34,093 nucleotides of DNA from Patescibacteria group bacterium (GTDB lineage Bacteria; Patescibacteriota; Minisyncoccia; Minisyncoccales; PEYH01). This document shows positions 23,020 through 30,900 of the stretch, one piece after another. Numbering within the stretch: the stretch's first letter is position 1; the number at the start of each line of letters is the position of its first letter. Below the pieces are notes generated by a model. It had not been told where the DNA came from and made no database searches. It worked only from the letters and a program-made list of their open reading frames with translations. The DNA is taken from positions 1-34,093 of the forward strand of contig JAHIFQ010000001.1 in assembly GCA_018900835.1 (NCBI GenBank). The letters run 5' to 3'. The translations under genes and the position numbers were made by a program.

Positions 23020-23748
23020 ATGCCTGAAAAAGAAATTACAAAACCTAAAAAAACAGATTATGGCATCAGCGTTGATGAAATGGCCGAAGCTGGCGTTTAT
23101 TTCGGTCATCGCATTTCCAAATGCCATCCCAAAATGAAGCCATATATTTTGGGCGTTAAAGGAAGCGACCATATTAATATTATTGACCTTGAACAAACCA
23201 AGGCGTTCCTTATCAAGGCCTTAGATTATATCAAGGAACTTACCAAAGAAGGAAAGACCATTCTTTTGGTTGGCACCAAGATTCCGACTAAAAAATTGGT
23301 CCAGGATACAGCAGAAGCGTGCGGTTTGCCTTTTGTTGTCCAAAGATGGATAGGCGGAACCCTTACGAATTTTAAAATAATTCGCAAGAGAATTGAGCAT
23401 TTTAAAGACCTTGAACAAAAGAAGGCGAGTGGAGAGTTGGATAAATACACAAAAAAAGAACAACTTGAACTTGATAAAGACATGAGCCGTTTGGCGATAA
23501 AGTTCAGTGGAATAAAAGATATGGCGAAGATGCCCGATGTTTTGTTTGTGCTTGATATGTGCCGAGATTCTTTGGCCATAAAAGAGGCAAAGATGAAAGG
23601 GCTTAAAATTATTGCGATTGCGGATACGAATGTTGACCCGATAAAAGTGGATTATCCGATTCCAGCAAATGATGACGCTATAACTTCAGTAAAATATATT
23701 TTAGAAAAAGTTAAATCAGTCATTTTAGAAAATAATAAGGAAAAATAA
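23020..23748 (+). CDS. rpsB: 30S ribosomal protein S2
   Basis: uS2 of 242 residues shows typical motifs: MAEAGVYFGHRISKCHPKMKPYI, GSDHINIIDLEQT, QRWIGGTLTNFKIIRKRI, and PDVLFVLDMCRDSLAIKEA near residue 170-190, ending in PIPANDDAITSVKYIL. It forms an operon with tsf, which begins 2 nt after its stop. It has no SD; a TATAAT ends 7 nt before the ATG. Confidence 0.97.
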   Translation: MPEKEITKPKKTDYGISVDEMAEAGVYFGHRISKCHPKMKPYILGVKGSDHINIIDLEQTKAFLIKALDYIKELTKEGKTILLVGTKIPTKKLVQDTAEACGLPFVVQRWIGGTLTNFKIIRKRIEHFKDLEQKKASGELDKYTKKEQLELDKDMSRLAIKFSGIKDMAKMPDVLFVLDMCRDSLAIKEAKMKGLKIIAIADTNVDPIKVDYPIPANDDAITSVKYILEKVKSVILENNKEK

Positions 23749-23749
23749 T

Positions 23750-24328
23750 ATGATAGAAGTGATTAAAAAAATTCGTCAGGAAACAGGCGTGTCTCTTGCC
23801 TTATGCAAGAAAGCGCTTGAAGAAGCGGGGCGAGATGTGGAGAAAGCAAAAGAACTCCTGCGCAAGTGGGGGCAGGAATTGGCAAGCAAGAGAAGCGGGA
23901 GAGGAACCAATCAAGGGATTATAGAAGCGTATATTCATTCCAATAAAAAAATTGGCGTGTTGGTTGATTTGAGGTGCGAGACCGATTTTGTGGCAAGGAA
24001 TAAGGATTTTCAGGAATTAGCTCATGAAATCGCTTTGCATGTTGCGGCGATGAATCCACTCTACTTGAGTACGGAGGACATTCCTTTGCAAGTTGTGGAG
24101 AAAGAAAAAGAGATTTACAGGGAGCAGATGGTAAAAGAGAAGAAGCCAAAAGAGATGATGGAAAAAATAATTGAAGGAAAGCTTGAGAAATTCAAAAAAG
24201 AAAATTGCCTGCTTTTACAGCCATATGTAAAGGATGCGGAAAAAACGATTCAGGGCCTTATTAATGATAATATTGCCAAGATTGGGGAGAATATAATTTT
24301 GGCGAGGTTTGTGCGCTTTGAGATTTAA
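23750..24328 (+). CDS. tsf: Elongation factor Ts (short form)
   Basis: EF-Ts recycles EF-Tu by GDP/GTP exchange. The N-terminal UBA-like helices (RQETGVSLALCKKALEEAGR) and the TDFVARN core motif are clear. At 192 residues it resembles the short one-core-domain forms rather than the roughly 280-residue E. coli type. It starts 2 nt after rpsB; the sequence AAGGAAAAATAAT is only a weak SD-like match, so reinitiation is likely. Confidence 0.95.
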   Translation: MIEVIKKIRQETGVSLALCKKALEEAGRDVEKAKELLRKWGQELASKRSGRGTNQGIIEAYIHSNKKIGVLVDLRCETDFVARNKDFQELAHEIALHVAAMNPLYLSTEDIPLQVVEKEKEIYREQMVKEKKPKEMMEKIIEGKLEKFKKENCLLLQPYVKDAEKTIQGLINDNIAKIGENIILARFVRFEI

Positions 24329-24348
24329 GCTATAATAAAGCAAAGAAT

Positions 24349-24678
24349 ATGCTTAATTTGGCAGCTCTAATAATTTTGGTTATAAGTTTCGGCGGAATGT
24401 TTTTTATTATCATCCGCAAGTGGCCCAAACTAAGGACTGCGGAGATTATGGTGAGCGGAGCAGCCACTCATGAGCCGTTAAGAGAGCGATTCAGGAAAAA
24501 GATGGCCGGATTGGGTTCAACTAATGGATTCAGCACAGAGAAGCTAATGAAAAAAGCGTTGATTAAAACAAAAATTTTATTTCTCAAGGGAGAAAGAAGA
24601 GCAGACCACTATTTGCGGAAGGTTTCTCACTCTCAAAAATTTAAAGAAGATTACTGGGGAGAAATGGACAAGAAATAA
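24349..24678 (+). CDS. Small membrane-anchored hypothetical protein (109 aa)
   Basis: One membrane segment (residues 5-23) precedes a basic, helical, probably cytoplasmic tail. No motif is recognised. TATAAT (24331-24336) ends 12 nt before the ATG, so it may be transcribed independently of tsf. It could otherwise be read through from tsf, since it begins 21 nt after the tsf stop. Confidence 0.65.
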   Translation: MLNLAALIILVISFGGMFFIIIRKWPKLRTAEIMVSGAATHEPLRERFRKKMAGLGSTNGFSTEKLMKKALIKTKILFLKGERRADHYLRKVSHSQKFKEDYWGEMDKK

Positions 24679-24693
24679 TTCAGAGATAATCCC

Positions 24694-24765
24694 GCCCGCC
24701 TAGCTCAGTTGGTAGAGCAGCTGATTTGTAACCAGCAGAGGTCGGTTCGATTCCGGCGGTGGGCT
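24694..24765 (+). tRNA. tRNA-Thr (anticodon TGT)
   Basis: Acceptor GCCCGCC (24694-24700) pairs with GGTGGGC (24758-24764) with one G-T. The D-arm is GCTC...GAGC. The anticodon arm 24720-24736 has loop TTTGTAA, anticodon TGT at 24727-24729. The T-arm is GTCGG-TTCGATT-CCGGC. An A-C mismatch closes the anticodon loop (24724/24732). The discriminator is T and no CCA is encoded. Confidence 0.95.
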
Positions 24766-24771
24766 TTATTA

Positions 24772-25014
24772 ATGTCTTTCATGGCTCATAGTTACTATAA
24801 ATCTTTAGAATATAAAGCAAAACAGAGTGCTATCTCTAAAGAGAATTGGAGGAAAGGTATTTTTGATTTTTGTCGTAAAAGAGAGAAAAGAATTTGCGCA
24901 AGAGAGGGGTGTAATCAAATGTTTGAGACAACGCCATCTGACCCGAGAATCTATTGTAGTAGTAGTTGCGCTACAAGAGAAATACGCAGATTTAATAGAA
25001 AATTGGGAGTATAA
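24772..25014 (+). CDS. Small zinc-finger-like protein directly downstream of tRNA-Thr (80 aa)
   Basis: The ATG is 6 nt after the tRNA 3' end. The 80-residue basic protein contains a possible zinc site of four cysteines: CAREGC and CSSSC (spacing C-x4-C...C-x3-C) in the stretch ending RIYCSSSCATRE. This resembles small CGNR/zinc-ribbon proteins. tRNA 3' processing would free an mRNA with a leader of about 6 nt. A start inside the tRNA (24709) is implausible. The role is unknown; nucleic-acid binding is a guess. Confidence 0.6.
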   Translation: MSFMAHSYYKSLEYKAKQSAISKENWRKGIFDFCRKREKRICAREGCNQMFETTPSDPRIYCSSSCATREIRRFNRKLGV

Positions 25015-25041
25015 AAATAGTCCATTCTCTGATGTGCGAAA

Positions 25042-25152
25042 ATTACGAGGCCGGGCCTCGTAATTTTCGTAAAACGCCGGAAGCCACGTCAGATATAGGG
25101 AATCTCACAACCCGCCCAAGGCGGGTAATTTTTGGGGGAAAGTTATCCACAG
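25042..25152 (+). repeat. About 112-bp dispersed repeat with DnaA-box-like end, copy 2
   Basis: It is highly similar to 18846-18957: the same palindrome ATTACGAGGCC/GGCCTCGTAAT, ACCCGCC/GGCGGGT arms, and the end GGGGGAAAGTTATCCACAG. The TTATCCACA site is at 25143-25151. The iterons of copy 1 are absent. Confidence 0.8.
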
Positions 25153-25210
25153 CCATTCTTTGGTCATCCTTAGTTATTATTAGTCATTCTTTCGATTGTT
25201 TCAATCAGGA

Positions 25211-25243
25211 TAAAATCTGCCGAGATCGTTTCTCGGCAGATTT
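25211..25243. repeat. GCCGAGA/TCTCGGC hairpin, copy 2
   Basis: AAAATCTGCCGAGA and TCTCGGCAGATTTT form a 14-bp stem. Here it lies downstream of the 112-bp repeat, whereas copy 1 lies upstream. The T-run suggests it may also work as a terminator. Confidence 0.65.
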
Positions 25244-25279
25244 TTGGCGATAGAGAAAAGTTGGCTAATTTAATATTGG

Positions 25280-26215
25280 TTATTTAAAAAATACAAGAGA
25301 TGCTGCGCCAATAAGACAGGCGTTTTCTTTGAGAGGAGAGATTATGATTTTGGGGAGAGTAAGAAACTTATCAACATTCTTTTTTATTTCAGGGATAATC
25401 AAGTTATGGTTATTTAAAACAACTGCCCCAGACATAATAATTATTTCCGGATTATAGGCAACAATTATATTAGAAACCCCCCTGGCGTTTATTTTCCCGA
25501 TTTGCTTTAGGAAATTTAGAATATTTTTATCTTTGATTGCGGCCAAGTCAAAAATGTCCTTTGATGTTTTGACCGCATACTTGTTTTTAATTTTTTTGGA
25601 TTTTAGCCAAATTTTAAAGAAAATCGGCATATCGCTTCCAGAGCAATACGCTTCCCAATGGCCACTACCCTTTCCACACGAACAATTAAGGTCATATTCT
25701 GTGTCCACTATGAAATGTCCGACTTCTCCAGCACTTTCATTATATCCGGCCAATTGATGATTGTCCGCAATAATGCCTGCGCCTATACCACTGGAAATCG
25801 TGAGATAGACAAAATTCTTTGATTTTTTTCCAGCTCCAAAATATTTTTCCGCCCGCACTGCTGCGTTGCAATCATTGGCAAGCGCTACAGGAATTGAAAA
25901 ATATTTTTCCAATGGCTTCACAATTGGAACTTTTTTATATGGTAAATTTGGAGGATTTACCATTTCTCCATTTTTGGAATCAATCGGACTTGGGACAACA
26001 ACACCTATGCCTAAAATTCTTTTTTTGTCATAGTTTTCCAAAAGAGAATTTATTAAAACTATAATTGTTTCAGATAAGAGGGTCGGTTGATTTTTAATTT
26101 TTGGAGTTTGTGTTTTAAGCTGTTTTAAAATTTTTCCATTTTTAGAAATAATTCCAGCTCGCAAATTTGTAGCGCCTAAATCTATTGCAATTGCCAAATC
26201 TTTTTTCATAGACAT
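25280..26215 (-). CDS. ROK-family sugar kinase (glucokinase-like)
   Basis: ROK kinases phosphorylate hexoses with ATP. Visible: the N-terminal phosphate loop IAIDLGATNLRAGII, the catalytic NDCNAAVRAEK region, and the ROK signature GEVGHFIVD with a zinc-site variant CSCGKGSGHWEAYCSG in which the third Cys is His. The 311-residue length is standard. Substrate cannot be told from sequence. Start: two in-frame ATGs (26215 and 26209) are close; no SD marks either. Confidence 0.9.
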   Translation of the reverse strand: MSMKKDLAIAIDLGATNLRAGIISKNGKILKQLKTQTPKIKNQPTLLSETIIVLINSLLENYDKKRILGIGVVVPSPIDSKNGEMVNPPNLPYKKVPIVKPLEKYFSIPVALANDCNAAVRAEKYFGAGKKSKNFVYLTISSGIGAGIIADNHQLAGYNESAGEVGHFIVDTEYDLNCSCGKGSGHWEAYCSGSDMPIFFKIWLKSKKIKNKYAVKTSKDIFDLAAIKDKNILNFLKQIGKINARGVSNIIVAYNPEIIIMSGAVVLNNHNLIIPEIKKNVDKFLTLPKIIISPLKENACLIGAASLVFFK

Positions 26216-26282
26216 AAATTTATTTAATATTAATCATTTATTATTTTAGTTTTGCATCCTGGACGAACCTGCAATAATTTTT

Positions 26283-26328
26283 AATTTTGAATTTAAAATT
26301 TTGAATGAATTTTTAATGATTTAATTTT
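26283..26328. repeat. AT-rich dispersed repeat, copy upstream of the 16S promoter
   Basis: This 46-bp stretch (starting AATTTTGAATTTAAAA) matches 27218-27263 inside the 16S helix 17 insertion at 45 of 46 positions. Shorter tandem relatives lie in murC (17538-17580). The remaining 26216-26480 leader-side DNA is AT-rich and shows nothing else. Confidence 0.85.
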
Positions 26329-26487
26329 GAGTTGTGGTTTTTGGTTTTTGGCTTTTTATACTCCCCTCTCTTCTATTTCCAACAAAACAGTGTGGCAGTT
26401 GATAGGGTAGGGGAGCAATTAATCAATAATCAATGATAATTAATTATCAATTAACAATCGTTTATTTATTATATCACTTTATACCAC

Positions 26488-26515
26488 TTGACATATTTTT
26501 GAAAATGGATACAAT
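26488..26515 (+). promoter_or_regulatory. rRNA promoter
   Basis: TTGACA, 16-bp spacer, TACAAT. It lies about 180 nt upstream of the mature 16S. Confidence 0.75.
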
Positions 26516-26521
26516 TGTATA

Positions 26522-26553
26522 TGCGTATAAGAATACGCAGGTTCTTTAAAAAC
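26522..26553 (+). promoter_or_regulatory. boxB-boxA-like antitermination leader
   Basis: TGCGTAT-AAGA-ATACGCA forms a boxB-like hairpin (26522-26539) followed at once by GTTCTTTAAAAAC (26541-26553), close to the boxA consensus bound by NusB/S10. Such sites let polymerase transcribe long rRNA operons through terminators, useful here given about 2.5 kb of introns. Confidence 0.6.
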
Positions 26554-26572
26554 TAAATAGCAAACGCAAGAT

Positions 26573-26594
26573 AAATTTTTAGAGTTGTTCCGAC
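26573..26594 (+). other. 5' strand of the pre-16S processing stem
   Basis: AAATTTTTAGAGTTGTTCCGAC can pair with 31069-31090 over 21 of 22 positions including two G-U pairs. It is the expected RNase III-type stem that encloses the 16S. Confidence 0.7.
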
Positions 26595-26695
26595 TATACC
26601 TGTTTTGTCTGCGAAACTGAGTGTTTACGAAGTTGAGTAGAAACAAAACAGAGTACCCTGAGCGAGTCCGCGAGGACGCGCGAAGGATTTTTTTT

Positions 26696-26726
<31 letters not shown>

Positions 26727-27208
26727 AGCGGCGTGGATAAGGCATGCAAGTCAAACGGTCCCCCACCTATCGAACATTGCGCTTTGCGCAACCAAACGAA
26801 AGTTTATGTTCAATAGGTGGGGGACAGTGGCAAACGGGTTAGTAACACGTGGATACATTCCACTAAGACAGGCATAATCCCGCGAAAGCGGGACTAATTC
26901 CTGATAGTCCCTGCGAGCAATCAAAGGGTAAAGGTTTCGCAAGATTCCACTTAGTGATTGGTCTGCGGCCCATCAGCTAGTTGGTGAGATAATAGCCCAC
27001 CAAGGCAATGACGGGTAGGCGGGGTGAGAGCCCGACCGCCAACAAGGGTATTGAGATACGGACCCTACTCCTACGGGAGGCAGCAGTCAAGGACCCTTCG
27101 CAATGGCCGAAAGGCTGACGAGGCGACGCCGCGTGAAGGATGAAGCCCCGCGGGGTGTAAACTTCTTTTAACTGAGAATAATTCGTGCCTCACTTTTGTT
27201 CAGCACTC

Positions 27209-27323
27209 ATAATTTTGAATTTTGAATTTAAAATTTTTAATGAATTTTTAATGATTTAATTTTTAAACATTAAGTCATTAGGTCATTGATTAGAAATTAA
27301 AAATTAGAAATTAGAAATTGAAC
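27209..27323 (+). repeat. AT-rich insertion in 16S helix 17
   Basis: The helix 17 stem is ATTCGTGCCTC (27181-27191) with GAGGCACGAGT (27341-27351) and GCACTC (27203-27208) with GAGTGC (27324-27329). Between the inner arms lie 115 nt of AT-rich repeat, of which 27218-27263 matches 26283-26328 at 45 of 46 bases. No ORF lies within it. It may remain in mature rRNA or be cut out (fragmentation). Confidence 0.8.
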
Positions 27324-27387
27324 GAGTGCCGAGTGGAAGCGAGGCACGAGTGAATGTACCAGTGGAATAAGGGGCTGCTAATCACGT

Positions 27388-28265
27388 ACATTTTGGTGCG
27401 TCCTTCAGGAGTAATCCTGAAGTGTAATCCTTCTTGGCCCAAGAAGGTGAGTCGGCTTATATGCTGGGAACCCATATTCATTATGGCAATCAGCAGGGAA
27501 GTCGCTTATAATAAAAGCAATGAGATTATCTCACAAAGATTCTATCACCAAAAAACAGCAAGAAATTATTCTTGGCAGTATTTTGGGCGATGGATCGCTG
27601 GAGTTCAATGGATTTCATGGAACGAGGTTACAGATTAAACAATCGGCGAGACACGGGGATTATGTCTTCTGGTTGTATAATCAATTAAAAAATCTCTGTA
27701 ATTTGGAACCAAAACAGCGAAGAGATAATAATCAGTGGTACTTCAGTACGAAGCATTTAGAGAAATTGACAAAGTGGCATAGATTGTTCTACTCGCCAAA
27801 AAAGAAGATTCCTCGGGATATTAAAACTTTATTGATATCGCCGAGAAGCTTGGCGGTTTGGTATATGGATGATGGCTCTCTAGATTGGAGAGTCAGGGAC
27901 CATTATGCCTTCACTCTATGTACAGATTGTTTCTCGCTTGAAGATGTTTCTTTATTAAAAGAAACATTGTTGCGAAATTTCGGAATCGAAGCGTCTGTCA
28001 ATAATGCTTTGTGTAGAAGTATAAGATATCCAAGAATCTATATAGGTGCTAAAGGTAGAGATAAATTTCTATTTTTAATAAGACCATATATCTTGGATTG
28101 TTTTTCCCATAAATTGCCTCCATTATAAGTTGACCCCCCAGAGACTTCTTTGGATAAAACCAAAGAGATGGCAGGTTTAAACTGCCATAACACGCCGAAC
28201 CCCTGTTAGATATATGTCTGATAGGGTGAAGATATAGTCCACATTGATAATTTATATCAATTAAG
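27388..28265 (+). mobile_element. Group I intron after 16S position U516
   Basis: The 5' exon ends TCACGT and the 3' exon begins GCCAGCAG; the intron ends in G (28265). ACGT of the exon can pair with GCGT at 27398-27401, giving the U-G wobble at the splice site (P1). The P7-type elements are AGAGACT near 28140-28146 and GAAGATATAGTCC at 28228-28240. Length 878 nt including the endonuclease ORF. S516 is a known insertion site. Confidence 0.85.
27520..28128 (+). CDS. LAGLIDADG homing endonuclease of intron 1
   Basis: This 202-residue protein has two LAGLIDADG motifs, ILGSILGDGSL (residues 17-27) and LAVWYMDDG (111-119). It is therefore a monomeric two-motif enzyme of the LAGLIDADG_2 type expected to cut intronless 16S genes at the 516 site. 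The ORF fills the space between the intron 5' part and its R/S core. The reading frame is intact, which suggests recent or continuing activity. Confidence 0.92.
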   Translation: MRLSHKDSITKKQQEIILGSILGDGSLEFNGFHGTRLQIKQSARHGDYVFWLYNQLKNLCNLEPKQRRDNNQWYFSTKHLEKLTKWHRLFYSPKKKIPRDIKTLLISPRSLAVWYMDDGSLDWRVRDHYAFTLCTDCFSLEDVSLLKETLLRNFGIEASVNNALCRSIRYPRIYIGAKGRDKFLFLIRPYILDCFSHKLPPL

Positions 28266-29140
28266 GCCAGCAGCAGCGGTAATACGTGAGCCCCGAGCGT
28301 TATCCGGATTTACTGGGCGTAAAGCGTTTGTAGGCGCCTTATTGTGTTTTCTATCAAATCTCTGAGGCTCAACCTTGGAGCAGTAGAAAAAACTAGTAGG
28401 GTAGAGGACGTTAGGGGTTGATGGAACCCTCGGTGTAGGGGTGGAATCCGTTGATATCGAGGGGAACACCAAAAGCGAAGGCATTCAACTAGAGCGATCC
28501 TGACGCTGAGAAACGAAAGCGTGGGCATGGAAGAGGATTAGATACCCTCGTACTCCACGCTGTAAATTATGGACACTGGCTATTGGAAGTGTCGACCCTT
28601 TCAGTGGCGAAGCTAACGCGTTAAGTGTCCCGCCTGGGGAGTACAGCCGCAAGGCTGAAACTTAAAGGAATAGACGGGGACCCACACAAGCGGTGGATCA
28701 CGTGGCTTAATTCGACGATAAGCGAGGAACCTTACCAGGGCTTGACATGCTAATGAAAGTCCGCCGAAAAGCGGACCTACCCACAAGGACATTAGCACAG
28801 GTGCTGCATGGCTGTTGTCAGCATGTGCTTTGAAGTGCTCCCTTAAATGGGGTAACATGCGCAACCCCTACTCTGTGTTACAAGTGTCACAGAGGACTGC
28901 CACATCTTATGTGGAGGAAGGCGGGGATGACACCAAGTCAGCATGGCCCTTTGATGCCCTGGGCCGCACACGTGATACAATGGTTGGTACAGAGGGTTGC
29001 CAAGCCGCAAGGCCAAGCTAATCCCTAAAACCAATCTCAGTTCGGATCGGGGGCTGAAACTCGCCCCCGTGAAGCTGGAATCGCTAGTAATCGCGAATCA
29101 GCTATGTCGCGATGAATATGTTCCTGGGTCTTGTACTCAC

Positions 29141-29978
29141 ATCGTAAAGCGTCTGGCAGTTTATTAAATTAAGCAGTTAAAATCTGCTCCCTCATAAATC
29201 ACCGTCTATGAGGCGTAGCTGAAAGGTAGTCAAGTTTCGTGAGGAATTTGGCGAAGGACCTGGAGGCAAACTGTAGCCCATTTTATAAAAAGCTCTATCG
29301 ACCTATGGACTGGGTGGTGAGCATAGGGAAGATAAAATAATACGAGCTAAATGGGATGCGGGGAATAGTATAATAAATGACCCAGAGAGATCTTTATGGT
29401 AAGATTAAGTTATAAGCCATAAAGAAGTCAGCTAAGTCATAGTACTCAATACATAATTTATTATGTACTGGGGAAGGACTTAACCTATCTATGCTTTCAA
29501 AAGATTATATAATTGGGTTAACTGATGGAGAAGGAACGTTTCTTGTATATATTTGGAAACGCGAAAAAATAACACAAAATCCTAGGGTAGAGTGTTATTA
29601 TGCGATAAAAATGAGAGAAGATGAATTACCATTACTTGAAGAAGTTAAAAAATTCTTTGGGTGTGGCAATATCTATTTTCAAAAAGAATATCGCAAAAAT
29701 CAAAGAAATAATTATCGATTCCAGATAAGGAAAATTGATGAACTAAACAAGAAAGTTATTCCTCTATTTAAGAGAAATCCATTACATAGTCAGAAGAAAA
29801 GAGATTTCGAGATTTTTTGTAAGGTGTTAAATATAGTGAATAAAAAAGAACACCTTAATAAGAAGGGATTAGAAAAAATCAAGAAATTAAAACAAGGAAT
29901 GCATAAATAGGCCTCCGCCGTATGCGGGAAATCCGCACGTACGGTAGGAACGGAAGATAAATTTAATATCATTTCATT
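29141..29978 (+). mobile_element. Group II intron after 16S position C1399
   Basis: Domain V is recognisable at 29912-29948: CCTCCGCCGTATGCGG, GAAA, CCGCACGTACGGTAGG, with a CGC triad where AGC is commoner. Domain VI is GGAAGATA...TATC-A-TTTC at about 29951-29975, with bulged A at 29971 lying 7 nt before the 3' splice site, the expected branch point. GTGAG (29239-29243) can pair with the exon end CTCAC (EBS1-IBS1). The 5' end reads ATCGTAAAGCG rather than GUGYG. It encodes a LAGLIDADG protein, not a reverse transcriptase. Confidence 0.85.
29491..29910 (+). CDS. Single-motif LAGLIDADG homing endonuclease of the group II intron
   Basis: The 139-residue protein has one motif, YIIGLTDGEGTF (residues 6-17), and so should work as a homodimer (LAGLIDADG_1 type). 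It ends 2 nt before domain V. No reverse transcriptase or maturase-X domain is present, so mobility would depend on DNA cutting rather than retrohoming. LAGLIDADG ORFs in group II introns are known mainly from fungal mitochondrial rRNA genes and giant sulfur bacteria. Confidence 0.9.
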   Translation: MLSKDYIIGLTDGEGTFLVYIWKREKITQNPRVECYYAIKMREDELPLLEEVKKFFGCGNIYFQKEYRKNQRNNYRFQIRKIDELNKKVIPLFKRNPLHSQKKRDFEIFCKVLNIVNKKEHLNKKGLEKIKKLKQGMHK

Positions 29979-30063
29979 CGCCCGTCACACCAAGAGAGCT
30001 GGTAGTATCCGAAGTCCCGCTTCTGCGGGCTCAAGGTAAGACCAGTGATAATGGTGAAGTCGT

Positions 30064-30900
30064 CCGATTAAATAATAAAGAAGGCGACCTGTCAACCGTA
30101 AGGTGACAGTAAAATCTAACTGTAACGGTGAAGCCGACCTGCTATTATGTTATAATAAAAACATAATTAGTAAGCGGTAATACCGTGGGAAGTCGAGGAA
30201 ACTTAAAATGGAATAGTTCTGAAGTGAGAGAGCTTAGGCAAAGCTTAAGTTTATCTATAATTCAGAATAACATACTAATAGGTCTAATTTTAGGAGATGG
30301 ATGTCTTTTTAAGAATATAGGGGATAAGAATTTCAGACTACAGATAGAGCAATCAGAGAGGCATAAGAGATATGTCGCTTGGCTATATAGTGAGTTTAAA
30401 GAATGGTCTTTGAATCCACCAAAATATGTAAGGCAACATTGTGCATGGCGATTCCGTACTCTTGCTCATCCTCAGATTACGAGATTTCATGAGATATTCT
30501 ATAAAGATAGAAAGAAGATTATTCCGCCAGACATAGAAGGCATATTTACGTCTCCATTGAGTTTAGCTGTATGGTTCATGGATGATGGAGGAGTAAAATC
30601 AAACAAGACTAATCCTACTATTAGTACACACTGTTTTTCTTTAAAGGAAAACGAAGTGTTGACAAAAATTCTTAAGAAGAATTTTGGAATGAAAGTTAGT
30701 ATACATTGGGACGGAAAAGGTAATCGATTATATATTCCAAGAAAAGAGATTAAAACATTTTTGGATATAGTATCGCCTTATATTCTTCCTTCAATGAAAT
30801 ATAAATTTCCTTTGACCCCGTAGAGACTACACGTTGGCTCCAACAAGTAATGTTGGATGAAGATATAGTCCATGCCTCTGGAAACACGAGGGAAAACATG
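30064..30900 (+). mobile_element. Group I intron after 16S position U1498
   Basis: The 5' exon ends GAAGTCGT, the intron ends ...ACATG with terminal G at 30900, and the 3' exon is AACAAGG. P7-type elements: GTAGAGACTACACG (30820-30833) and AAGATATAGTCC (30860-30871). Length is 837 nt. U1498 lies in the decoding centre near the P site, so splicing is needed for a working ribosome. Confidence 0.85.
30185..30823 (+). CDS. LAGLIDADG homing endonuclease of intron 3
   Basis: Up to 212 residues with two motifs, LIGLILGDGCL (about 31-41) and LAVWFMDDG (127-135). It is similar in layout to the intron 1 enzyme, with WFMDDGGVKS and KLYIPRKEIKTFLD-like regions, so the two probably share ancestry. The start is uncertain (GTG at 30185 or GTG at 30224). 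The stop codon lies inside the R element of the intron core. Confidence 0.92.
   Translation: MGSRGNLKWNSSEVRELRQSLSLSIIQNNILIGLILGDGCLFKNIGDKNFRLQIEQSERHKRYVAWLYSEFKEWSLNPPKYVRQHCAWRFRTLAHPQITRFHEIFYKDRKKIIPPDIEGIFTSPLSLAVWFMDDGGVKSNKTNPTISTHCFSLKENEVLTKILKKNFGMKVSIHWDGKGNRLYIPRKEIKTFLDIVSPYILPSMKYKFPLTP

Noticed and set aside
24709-24771. Zinc-finger ORF starting inside tRNA-Thr
   Set aside because: The first codons would be tRNA sequence; ATG 24772 gives a sensible protein.
27181-27187. TTCGT|GCC at 27186 as the 5' splice site of intron 1
   Set aside because: Helix 18 needs GGGGC and TCACGT at 27371-27387 to pair with 28284-28294, so the exon continues to 27387 and the earlier match belongs to helix 17.
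28613-29034. Several ORFs over the 16S exons
   Set aside because: They overlap highly conserved rRNA sequence and show no protein family features.
29141-29978. Intron 2 as another group I intron
   Set aside because: There is no terminal G before a fitting exon junction, and domain V and a bulged-A domain VI are present.
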